The notes under the pieces were generated by a model. The model was not told the DNA's origin. It was given only the letters and a program-made list of their open reading frames with translations, and searched no databases. A stretch of 64,000 bases of DNA from Gammaproteobacteria bacterium RIFCSPHIGHO2_12_FULL_37_14. GTDB taxonomy: Bacteria > Pseudomonadota > Gammaproteobacteria > DSM-16500. Position numbers and translations under genes: made by a program. Location: assembly GCA_001801485.1 (NCBI GenBank), contig MGXV01000067.1, forward strand, positions 1 to 64,000, written 5' to 3'. This document shows, one piece after another, positions 55,690-64,000 of this stretch. Numbering within the stretch: the stretch's first letter is position 1; each line of letters begins with the position of its first letter.

Positions 55690-58600
55690 ATGTTGAAAGA
55701 GGTAGCGCAGTGGCTGATAGCGAATAGTCAATATGCTCGTAATGAAATCATGTTTAATCATGAATCTGTAGCCATTTTAGCTAAACATCTCATTAAAAAT
55801 AAAACTGACATCCCTACCTATGTATTAGCAGGTTCAGAAGATTTACGAGCGATTTTGCCTCATCTTTCCTTAAGCAAAGAAGGAGAGGCAGCACTCATCG
55901 TTATCAGGCCTTATGTGCATACGATGGGACTATTCATCCGCAAACAAAAAGAAGTGATACGATGTTTTTTATTTGATTCTCAAAGTTGGGGTGTACGCTA
56001 TTATCCCACACGACTCATCATTGATCAATTGAATCAGTATTTTCCACAAGTCGATATTATTTTATCCGGGGATCAACTGCAAAACCCAAATATGCAGCGT
56101 GGCTGCACAGCACATACATTAACATGGTTATTACAATGTGCAGAAACAAGCGAGACATTTTTTGATGATATTGATAAACGCGACACCCTCAACGTGCAAA
56201 ATGTTCATCAAGAACATTATGCACATACTAAGCAATTAGTAGCACAATCGTTTCCTCCAACTCAAGATCAAACAGACTGTTATTTGAATGATTTAGAACA
56301 ATTCATCCAGCAATATTATTCACATCCAAATGCGGCATTGAATTTTGAAAAAATTGATGCAGTAGCTGCTGAAATGCAAGGGCTTCACTTGATTTCGCCT
56401 AGACTATTTGATCACTCTTATTCTATCCAAGTGAAAGAAGGTTCACTTCATATCCAATTCAAAAATAAACACGATGCTCTTCATAACAATTTCTTTCTAT
56501 ATAGCGCAGAAAAATATCCATTACAAGTAGATATTTCAACATGCAAGATATTGCTTGCCGATACAAATGAAATGAAAGTTTGTTATAACCCACAAACCTA
56601 CACGCTAACATACTCAGCACCACTCGATACGATTCGTCATCAATTTACTGCCTTATTGACAACTGCAGAAAAAAGAAAAAATTTGTTTACTCAACACATG
56701 CGGCAGCAAAGTGCATTATTATCTTCTATTCATGCTGTACAAGAAGCGATAGACCTTAGCAAAATATGTAAAAATCATGTGGGTGGTTTTGATCAACATC
56801 AAACTCAATTAGCGTTAAAATATTTATTTAGAGATAATCCACGTGTATATATTCCTACGATAGATGAATTAGAGGCATTATCACTAGATGAGTTAAAAAA
56901 AGCGGGTTACCAATACATTGGATTTTCCCATGCCACCACGACGCAACACTCTCATCATGCCTTGGGTGTTTGGATCGTCCTGGGTCAGACGACACACATT
57001 ATCCAAATTTATAATTCATTACCTGAATACGAAGTCATTCAACAAAAAAATAGCGAGGCAGTGTTATCTCTGCTTCATCTAAAACAAACAGGGGGAGACT
57101 GCGAGGTACAAGTCATGTCATCACCCTATTTTCCTCAAGAAGATACTTGGTCATGCAGTGTCTATGTGATCGCGCATTTATTACAAGCTAGTAAAATGTC
57201 ACTCCATCATCCGTCACTAGAAAAATTAGATGTTGAAAAATTAGTGGTAGAAGATTATCGCGCTTATCGATACCAAGAACATGAGAATGATAGACATCAT
57301 CATTATAAAGCTATTCTTCTTAAAGAAATAGTAACGATACCAGCATTAAATCATTTAAATACTTTCATAACAGAAGAATTGAAAGATCATTACCAATCGA
57401 TGCGTCCATTGCGCGAAATGGCCAATAGCTATTGCAATAGCTCATTTAATATTAATCATACGATAGTAAAATTAGCTAGTCTCTATGCAGACTATAGAGA
57501 AACAACGTTTAAAAGCATTCTCCAACAATCGCTTTCAACTATTCCTACCTTAACAAATGAACCGCTGCCTAAACAAGGCTTGCAGGTAATTGATTTACTG
57601 GAAGGAGAAATTAATTTTATACTAGCCGATAAAGAAAACAAAAAACAATATCTACAAAAATTAATTGAAATCTTGATTGCTAATAATGATAACAGTATAG
57701 TAATAGAAAAATTCTTAAATGAACTAAACTATCTTGAATATTGTGAACCTATTCAGCGCCTGCTCAAAACAAAAGACTCGAATCAATTTGTTTTTTCTCT
57801 AATAACTAAAATAGTCAATCATACTTTCAAATTAGAAGAATATATGCATAATGAGGATAAAAGAAAAAAGAAGGAGCAAGCGGTACGTGAAGCAAGAAAA
57901 GACAAAATAAAAAAAATAGTATCTAATGAATTACTACATCATTCGATATTGAATGATGCATCTCTTTATCGTTGTATTGAGAAATTATATCAAGTTGATC
58001 CTATTTTAATAGATGACAAAATCCTCGAGCTCATGATCAAACAAGTTGCAAATCGTGGAGAGATAATTACGTTCATTACCACCTTACATCAAACCAACCC
58101 CGCATTGATCAATGAGCAAAACATTCAGCTAATCACGAATCATGTTCTGTATGCAAAGCAGATCGCGGATGCTATAATCATTCTGTATCAAGCTAATCCT
58201 GCACTCATCAATGAGCGAAATCGTCAGCTCATTGTGCACGATGCTCAGTATGCAGATCTTATCGCTCTAGCTTTAACCAAGCTACATCAAACTGATCCTG
58301 CGCTCCTCAATGAGGAAAATTATCAACTCATAATGAATCATACTCGCTATGCTGTTGGTATCAGTTATGTTTTAGCCCTACAACAAAACAATCCTGCTCT
58401 AGCAAATGAAATAAAATGTCAACTCATTACAACTAACAATCCTTATGCTGAAAATATAAATCGTGCTTTAGAAAAATTATATCGAGCAAATTCAGCACTC
58501 ACTAATGAACAAAATCTTAACTTCATTATGACGAATGCTCAGTATGCTATCCCTATCAGCCATGCTTTAGTCAATTTGTATCAAACCAATGCTGAACTGG

Positions 58601-59727
58601 TGAGCAAGGAAAATGGTCAGCTGATTGTGAACTATGCTCCGTATGGATGGGAGATAGGTAATGCTTTATATGAATTATACCAAGCTAATCCTAAATTAGT
58701 GGATGAGCAGCACTTTAAACTCATTGTGAACCATGCTCCACATGCAAAAAATATTGCACATGCTTTAGTCACGCTACATCAAGCCAATCCAGCACTCGTC
58801 AATGATCAAAATCGTCAGCTCATTGAAAACTTTGCCCCGCATGCATCAACGATAAGCAATGCGATAGCAAAATTACATCAAATTAACTCTACCCTGGTGA
58901 GTGATGTCAATTGTCAGCTCATTGCAACTTATGCTACTAAAGCTGACGATATCTGCCATGCTATAGAAAAGTTACATCAAACCAATCCTACACTCGTGAA
59001 TGATCAAAATTTTAAGCTCATTGTGAATCGTGCTACTTATGCTAATGACATCGCTGATGCTTTAATCATACTACATCTAGTTGATCCGGCACTCGTCAAT
59101 AATCAAAATCGTCAGTTTATTGCACGCAACACTACGTATGTAAGGCTTATCGCCCACGCATTAGCCACGTTACATCAAGCTGATCCGGCACTCGTCAATG
59201 ATCAAAATCGTCAGCTCATTGCACATCATGCTGAATTTGCAGGGGATATTAGTCATATTTTTAGTGTTCTACGTCAAATCAATCCTGCGCTGGTGAATGA
59301 GCCACTTTTTAAACTCATAGCGAATCATGCTCAAGATGCCTGGTGGATCATCTATGCTATCAACATACTGCGCCGAATCAATATTCAATTAATCAATGAG
59401 CAATGCATGACGCTTCTTGCCGACCATGCTCAGGATGCAAAGCTGATCGCAGATGCTTTATCTTTATTATATAAAGTTGATCCAGCTCTCGCCAATCAGC
59501 AAAACCTTGAAAAACTTACTCACCCGGATAATATAAATCAATTAAATGAATTAGCGAATGGAATATTACACGAAAAGACGCTGGAGAAGTTCGGTACTGA
59601 TAATCCCGCACCACTTACTCAAGATAAGCAAATAAGTACTAGTCAAGCACGGTTGTTTGCAGCGAATAACAAGCAACACCAAGAATCCAATACTTCGCTA
59701 CCAAAAAGAAATTGTACTTTGATCTAA
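55690..59727 (+). CDS. Giant protein: two CE-clan-like cysteine protease modules plus about fifteen 33-residue repeats; candidate effector
   Basis: 1345 residues, no signal peptide or membrane span; AGGATGG precedes the ATG. Module 1: H77 (YVHTMGLFI), D96 (FLFDSQSW), Q131 and C139 (MQRGCTAHTLTWLL). Module 2: H423 (HHALGVWIV), N442 (IYNSLPE), Q483 and C489 (FPQEDTWSCSVYVIAHLL, Gln six before Cys as in Ulp1/YopJ-type enzymes). Residues about 768-1263 are degenerate 33-residue units, typically NPALVNDQNRQLI plus two helices, about fifteen full and one partial copy, likely an alpha-solenoid. The end is polar. CE-clan members include deubiquitinases, SUMO proteases and YopJ acetyltransferases. I recall similar repeats in Legionella/Coxiella proteins. 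Activity and targets unknown. Confidence 0.8.
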   Translation: MLKEVAQWLIANSQYARNEIMFNHESVAILAKHLIKNKTDIPTYVLAGSEDLRAILPHLSLSKEGEAALIVIRPYVHTMGLFIRKQKEVIRCFLFDSQSWGVRYYPTRLIIDQLNQYFPQVDIILSGDQLQNPNMQRGCTAHTLTWLLQCAETSETFFDDIDKRDTLNVQNVHQEHYAHTKQLVAQSFPPTQDQTDCYLNDLEQFIQQYYSHPNAALNFEKIDAVAAEMQGLHLISPRLFDHSYSIQVKEGSLHIQFKNKHDALHNNFFLYSAEKYPLQVDISTCKILLADTNEMKVCYNPQTYTLTYSAPLDTIRHQFTALLTTAEKRKNLFTQHMRQQSALLSSIHAVQEAIDLSKICKNHVGGFDQHQTQLALKYLFRDNPRVYIPTIDELEALSLDELKKAGYQYIGFSHATTTQHSHHALGVWIVLGQTTHIIQIYNSLPEYEVIQQKNSEAVLSLLHLKQTGGDCEVQVMSSPYFPQEDTWSCSVYVIAHLLQASKMSLHHPSLEKLDVEKLVVEDYRAYRYQEHENDRHHHYKAILLKEIVTIPALNHLNTFITEELKDHYQSMRPLREMANSYCNSSFNINHTIVKLASLYADYRETTFKSILQQSLSTIPTLTNEPLPKQGLQVIDLLEGEINFILADKENKKQYLQKLIEILIANNDNSIVIEKFLNELNYLEYCEPIQRLLKTKDSNQFVFSLITKIVNHTFKLEEYMHNEDKRKKKEQAVREARKDKIKKIVSNELLHHSILNDASLYRCIEKLYQVDPILIDDKILELMIKQVANRGEIITFITTLHQTNPALINEQNIQLITNHVLYAKQIADAIIILYQANPALINERNRQLIVHDAQYADLIALALTKLHQTDPALLNEENYQLIMNHTRYAVGISYVLALQQNNPALANEIKCQLITTNNPYAENINRALEKLYRANSALTNEQNLNFIMTNAQYAIPISHALVNLYQTNAELVSKENGQLIVNYAPYGWEIGNALYELYQANPKLVDEQHFKLIVNHAPHAKNIAHALVTLHQANPALVNDQNRQLIENFAPHASTISNAIAKLHQINSTLVSDVNCQLIATYATKADDICHAIEKLHQTNPTLVNDQNFKLIVNRATYANDIADALIILHLVDPALVNNQNRQFIARNTTYVRLIAHALATLHQADPALVNDQNRQLIAHHAEFAGDISHIFSVLRQINPALVNEPLFKLIANHAQDAWWIIYAINILRRINIQLINEQCMTLLADHAQDAKLIADALSLLYKVDPALANQQNLEKLTHPDNINQLNELANGILHEKTLEKFGTDNPAPLTQDKQISTSQARLFAANNKQHQESNTSLPKRNCTLI

Positions 59728-59739
59728 GCTTTTTATTAT

Positions 59740-60978
59740 TTAAAAGCTTCGTCGTCTAGAGGAATAAGAATTTTGATCCGAAACGTTCGTCACATCGTCA
59801 TCGGTAAGACTACGAATACCTTGCATATGCATTGCTTGCCCTATTGCTGTTGCTGTGTCTTGATGTCCACCAGCAATGGCCAATCTTATCGCTAATGCAG
59901 TGGTTCTTGCATCTGTACCTTTATAGAAAAATAAAGTGGCTAAATGAGTATGTCCATTCATACTTGCTACTTCTAATGCACTTTGTTCCTGTTCATTAAT
60001 GTTATCTAATTCAACATCGCTATCAATTAAAAAATTAACAAAATATAAATTATTTGAACGCACAGCATAATACAACAAAGAGTTCTCCAGCATATCTTTC
60101 GCATTTAAATCAAGATTGATATCAGATTGTTGAGTAGCGACTAATTTCATCAAGAGGTCACATACTTCCATTGATTGCTGTGAGACAAGTGCTTTTTTTA
60201 TCGCCGCCCAAGGACCCGTAGCAAAAAAATTAATAAATATCTCTAATAAATTAATCACTTCTTCATTTTGAGCAAGTTCTAAATTAAAATATTCCGCTTT
60301 TTGTGCAGCCTTTAGTAAGCTCCATGGCGCATTGAATTGATAATTCACTTTCGGATTCAGCATATTCGGTTCACGTTCGATTAATAGCTTAACAATTTCA
60401 GTTTGATTGCTATGCAAAGATCTTATTTTTTGTGATGATGCCATTTCTATCACGCGTGGATTAATGATCGCACCGTATTGAAGCAGTAGCCTGACCATCG
60501 TAATATCACAACGATCACATGCATCTGCCAGCATATTTGCGCTTCCTTGGCCAAAATTTCCCTCGCCACTTTTATCAAAGTTATTAACATCTGCTTGATG
60601 GTGATCAAGGAACCATTTAACAAGCTCATGGTTGCCCGCTAATACGGCAAGATGGCAAGGTGTTTGCCCAAATGTATTTTTGTGATGATAAGCCGTGGAA
60701 GAAAGTAATTGTTCATCAATTAAAAGATCTCTCAGTACTTTAGAATTAGTTCGACAGGCATAGGCGAAAATATTATCTTGTCTTGGTGACACTCTTAAAA
60801 CAGTGAATGCAGATTTTAAAACATCTTTTTTCCCAGCATCTAAATATTGCTTGATAATTTCAATCACCCAATTGCCTTTATTATTCTGCTCGGTATCCGC
60901 TGTGCTCAGTTCTTTGTTGAGTTGAATCACTAAGCTATTACGGTCTAAGTGATTGGTAGTTGCTGGTCTTTGAAACAT
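59740..60978 (-). CDS. Ankyrin-repeat protein, candidate effector
   Basis: 412 residues from the ATG at 60978, chosen because AGGAG lies nine bases ahead; upstream in-frame starts lack this. Ankyrin units: FGQTPCHLAVLAGNHELVKW, a second with DACDRCDITMVRLLLQYGA, and a C-terminal set with YYAVRSNNLYFVNFLIDSD, ALEVASMNGHTHLATLFF and RLAIAGGHQDTA. The rest is helical. Ankyrin proteins act in host-protein binding in Legionella, Coxiella and Rickettsiella. No catalytic domain. Convergent with the giant gene; their stops flank a small shared hairpin (59726-59749). Confidence 0.82.
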   Translation of the reverse strand: MFQRPATTNHLDRNSLVIQLNKELSTADTEQNNKGNWVIEIIKQYLDAGKKDVLKSAFTVLRVSPRQDNIFAYACRTNSKVLRDLLIDEQLLSSTAYHHKNTFGQTPCHLAVLAGNHELVKWFLDHHQADVNNFDKSGEGNFGQGSANMLADACDRCDITMVRLLLQYGAIINPRVIEMASSQKIRSLHSNQTEIVKLLIEREPNMLNPKVNYQFNAPWSLLKAAQKAEYFNLELAQNEEVINLLEIFINFFATGPWAAIKKALVSQQSMEVCDLLMKLVATQQSDINLDLNAKDMLENSLLYYAVRSNNLYFVNFLIDSDVELDNINEQEQSALEVASMNGHTHLATLFFYKGTDARTTALAIRLAIAGGHQDTATAIGQAMHMQGIRSLTDDDVTNVSDQNSYSSRRRSF

Positions 60979-61122
60979 ATTATTATTTCTCCTCATCACA
61001 CTTACCCACAAAGCACTTTATAGCACATAAAATATACTAAATAAAGCTAAAATTGACGATTTTGATCGATTATGCGTCATTTTCTTTGAAAAATGGAGAC
61101 TGGGAGGAATTGATGAAAATCT

Positions 61123-62154
61123 TTATAAACTACCACTTTCCAATCCGCGTTTTTCTAAAATTTCACGCAGCGCTTTTAAGGCATTCATTTGAATTTGCCG
61201 CACTCGTTCACGCGTCAATCCTACTGCTTTGCCTACTTCTTCTAAAGTTTGTCGGTCATAACCACCCAAACCAAAACGACGGCAGAGTACTTCTCGTTGC
61301 TTCTCATGTAATTCAAGCAAGCATTCCGTTAAACTATCATGTGCGTATTGATTGGCAAGTATGTCTGCAGGATCAAGGGCATTTTTATCTGCAATGGCTT
61401 CAATCAGTGGTTTCTGTGAAGCATTTTCACCTGCTACTTGCGCATCTAAGGAAATGATGTGCTCATTTAGCTCCATCATATTTTTAACATCATCAATGGA
61501 TCGATCTAGAGCGTGTGCAATATCACCATAGGTAGGTTCGCGTGATTGTTTCTTCATTAATTCACGTGCAGTAGTTAAATATAAATTAAGCTCTCTTAAA
61601 ACATGAATAGGCAAACGAATGGTTCGCGTTTGATTCATAATAGCGCGTTCGATGGTTTGTCGAATCCACCAGGTTGCATAAGTTGAAAAACGAAACCCTC
61701 GTTCTGGATCAAATTTTTCAACTGCGCGTAATAAACCTAAATTACCTTCCTCAATGAGATCCGAAAAATCCAAACCACGATTATAATATTTACGAGCGAT
61801 TTTCACCACCAAACGTAAATTACTCTCAATCATTTTTCGTCTGGCTTTTTCATCACCTTTTAATGTAAGCCTTCCATAATGCACTTCCTCTTCTGCAGAT
61901 AAAAGTGGTGAAAACCCAATTTCTTTAAGATACATTTGAGTAGAATCAAATGCGGCAGTTGATACTTTAATTTTTGATTCTTTAATTTTCGTATCAGAGT
62001 TTTTAGCAGCAGGATTTTTTTTAGGTTTTGAAATATCATCCCTTTCATCAGCTACATCGACATCTGGCGATTCGTCTTTGTATTTCACAGTTAGCATTTC
62101 CTCATGATGAGTTTTGCGTTTACTGCGTTTAACATGTTTATGGTGCTTTACCAT
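61123..62154 (-). CDS. rpoS: RNA polymerase sigma factor RpoS
   Basis: Stationary-phase sigma-70-family factor. 343 residues: basic Lys/His-rich N-terminal extension (about 25 residues), then region 1.2 ([21 protein letters not shown]), region 2 with [19 protein letters not shown], region 3, and region 4 ending with [19 protein letters not shown]. Length and the surE neighbour identify RpoS rather than RpoD. nlpD and pcm, which usually separate surE and rpoS, are missing. In Legionella RpoS controls the switch to the transmissive phase. Confidence 0.93.
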   Translation of the reverse strand: MVKHHKHVKRSKRKTHHEEMLTVKYKDESPDVDVADERDDISKPKKNPAAKNSDTKIKESKIKVSTAAFDSTQMYLKEIGFSPLLSAEEEVHYGRLTLKGDEKARRKMIESNLRLVVKIARKYYNRGLDFSDLIEEGNLGLLRAVEKFDPERGFRFSTYATWWIRQTIERAIMNQTRTIRLPIHVLRELNLYLTTARELMKKQSREPTYGDIAHALDRSIDDVKNMMELNEHIISLDAQVAGENASQKPLIEAIADKNALDPADILANQYAHDSLTECLLELHEKQREVLCRRFGLGGYDRQTLEEVGKAVGLTRERVRQIQMNALKALREILEKRGLESGSL

Positions 62155-62183
62155 ACGATGCCTAACTTACATTATATCAAAAT

Positions 62184-62939
62184 TTACCCTACCTGTAATG
62201 ATTGCACCCAACCGGATAACTCATCTAACACTTTATAATGAGTCAAATCAAGCTGTAAGGGGGTAACTGAAACATAACCTGAATTGACTGCATAAAAATC
62301 AGTCCCTGGCCCTGCATCTTGTTCTGGACCAGGTTGACCAATCCAGTAAATTTTTCGGCCACGAGGATCGATTGCTTTAATAGTAGGCTCTGCTTTATGG
62401 CGTGTACCCAATCTTGTCACTTGTATGCCACGCAATTCAGAAAAAGGCATATCTGGAACATTAACATTTAATATGGTATCAAACGTTAATGGTGTTTCGC
62501 GCAAGCGCTCCACCAGAATTTTTGCAATTTGCGCAGCCGTATCATAATGATTACAGCGTGGGCCCGCTAAAGAAATAGCAATAGATGGCAATCCAAGAAA
62601 ACGTCCTTCTGTAGCCGCTGCAACTGTTCCTGAATACAGAACATCATCGCTCAGATTAGAACCCTCATTAATACCGGAAACTACCATATCAGGCGTTTCT
62701 TTCAATAATCCCGTTACCGCTAAATGAACACAATCCGTTGGTGTGCCATTCACACTATAGAATCCATTGGAAGCAGTAACAATTCTCAATGGATGCTCCA
62801 AACTTAATGAATTACTGACACCGCTCCGATTACGATCGGGTGCCACGACAGTAACATCAGCGAACTTGCTTAACATATTAGCAAGATGTGTCAGCCCCGG
62901 TGCATGTACACCATCGTCATTACAAATTAAAATTTTCAT
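62184..62939 (-). CDS. surE: 5'/3'-nucleotidase SurE
   Basis: Survival protein dephosphorylating nucleoside monophosphates. 251 residues: metal site [11 protein letters not shown] near the N-terminus, S/N motif [21 protein letters not shown]-terminal beta part. Directly after ftsB (one base between) and 29 bp before rpoS, so eno-ftsB-surE-rpoS is probably one transcript unit. Ordinary protein. Confidence 0.95.
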   Translation of the reverse strand: MKILICNDDGVHAPGLTHLANMLSKFADVTVVAPDRNRSGVSNSLSLEHPLRIVTASNGFYSVNGTPTDCVHLAVTGLLKETPDMVVSGINEGSNLSDDVLYSGTVAAATEGRFLGLPSIAISLAGPRCNHYDTAAQIAKILVERLRETPLTFDTILNVNVPDMPFSELRGIQVTRLGTRHKAEPTIKAIDPRGRKIYWIGQPGPEQDAGPGTDFYAVNSGYVSVTPLQLDLTHYKVLDELSGWVQSLQVG

Positions 62940-62940
62940 G

Positions 62941-64000
<1,060 letters not shown>

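Noticed and set aside
57991..59510. Regular repeat of about 99 bp, CRISPR-like at first sight
   Set aside because: The period encodes a 33-residue protein repeat, units are diverged rather than identical, no unique spacers exist and the frame is open throughout.

Overview
The window comes from an AT-rich gammaproteobacterium. The housekeeping genes and their order are gammaproteobacterial: ffs-dnaX-ybaB-recR, msbA-lpxK, dapD-dapE, clpS-clpA, trxB-infA, lolA-ftsK-rarA and eno-ftsB-surE-rpoS. Interleaved with them are genes typical of intracellular Legionellales: a eukaryote-like protein kinase, ankyrin, leucine-rich-repeat and Sel1-like proteins, a giant protein with two CE-clan-like cysteine protease modules and about fifteen 33-residue repeats, a HAD-like protein and a chagasin-type protease inhibitor. 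Three of the candidate effector genes have a tandem CTTAATATT-like motif upstream, resembling the PmrA box that controls Dot/Icm effectors in Legionella and Coxiella. I infer an intracellular or amoeba/arthropod-associated member of Legionellales (Legionella/Coxiella/Rickettsiella/Berkiella breadth). No secretion-system gene is visible here, so the effector calls are inferences.

Layout. 1-5.8 kb (minus strand): a five-gene operon directly behind tRNA-Glu. It encodes a cyclodipeptide synthase (CDPS) with Tyr-Pro at the XYP-subfamily position, a 2-oxoglutarate/Fe(II) oxygenase, a phenylacetate-CoA-ligase-like adenylating enzyme, a class-V PLP enzyme and an MFS exporter running off the left edge. 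It looks like a complete route for making, tailoring and exporting a tRNA-derived cyclic dipeptide, and it is the most interesting system in the window. 6-12.5 kb: a MATE transporter and a minus-strand block of candidate effectors (kinase, Sel1-like protein, two diverged paralogues). 12.7-17.3 kb: relA and a P1B-4-like metal ATPase. 17.4-19.6 kb: a large unknown protein with the best PmrA-like box, next to a TTAA-flanked miniature element. 19.9-30 kb: rarA, lolA, ftsK, trxB, infA, clpA, clpS and icd. 30-39.5 kb: a HAD-like protein, mnmA, purB, a papain-fold-like protein, a small exported protein, a possible nuclease-like protein and an LRR protein.

39.5-48 kb: chagasin-like inhibitor, lpxK, msbA, dapD, dapE, tRNA-Ser, 4.5S RNA, dnaX, ybaB and recR. 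48-55.4 kb: a membrane-anchored unknown with a PmrA-like box, apaG, mpl, a PAS histidine kinase with FixJ-type regulator and a small stress-protein-like gene closed by a clear terminator, then a PPi-dependent phosphofructokinase. 55.7-61 kb: the giant repeat protein and an ankyrin protein. 61.1-64 kb: rpoS, surE, ftsB and the 3' part of eno.

Three kinds of small non-coding repeat are present: a GTAACTCCCC-ended palindromic family with three copies, a TTAA-flanked 229-bp element, and a 101-bp element with 17-bp perfect ends touching the clpA stop. The two stretches of about 300 bp or more without a gene (19512-19860 and 46702-47008) are largely filled by such elements. No CRISPR array, integrase or transposase gene was seen.
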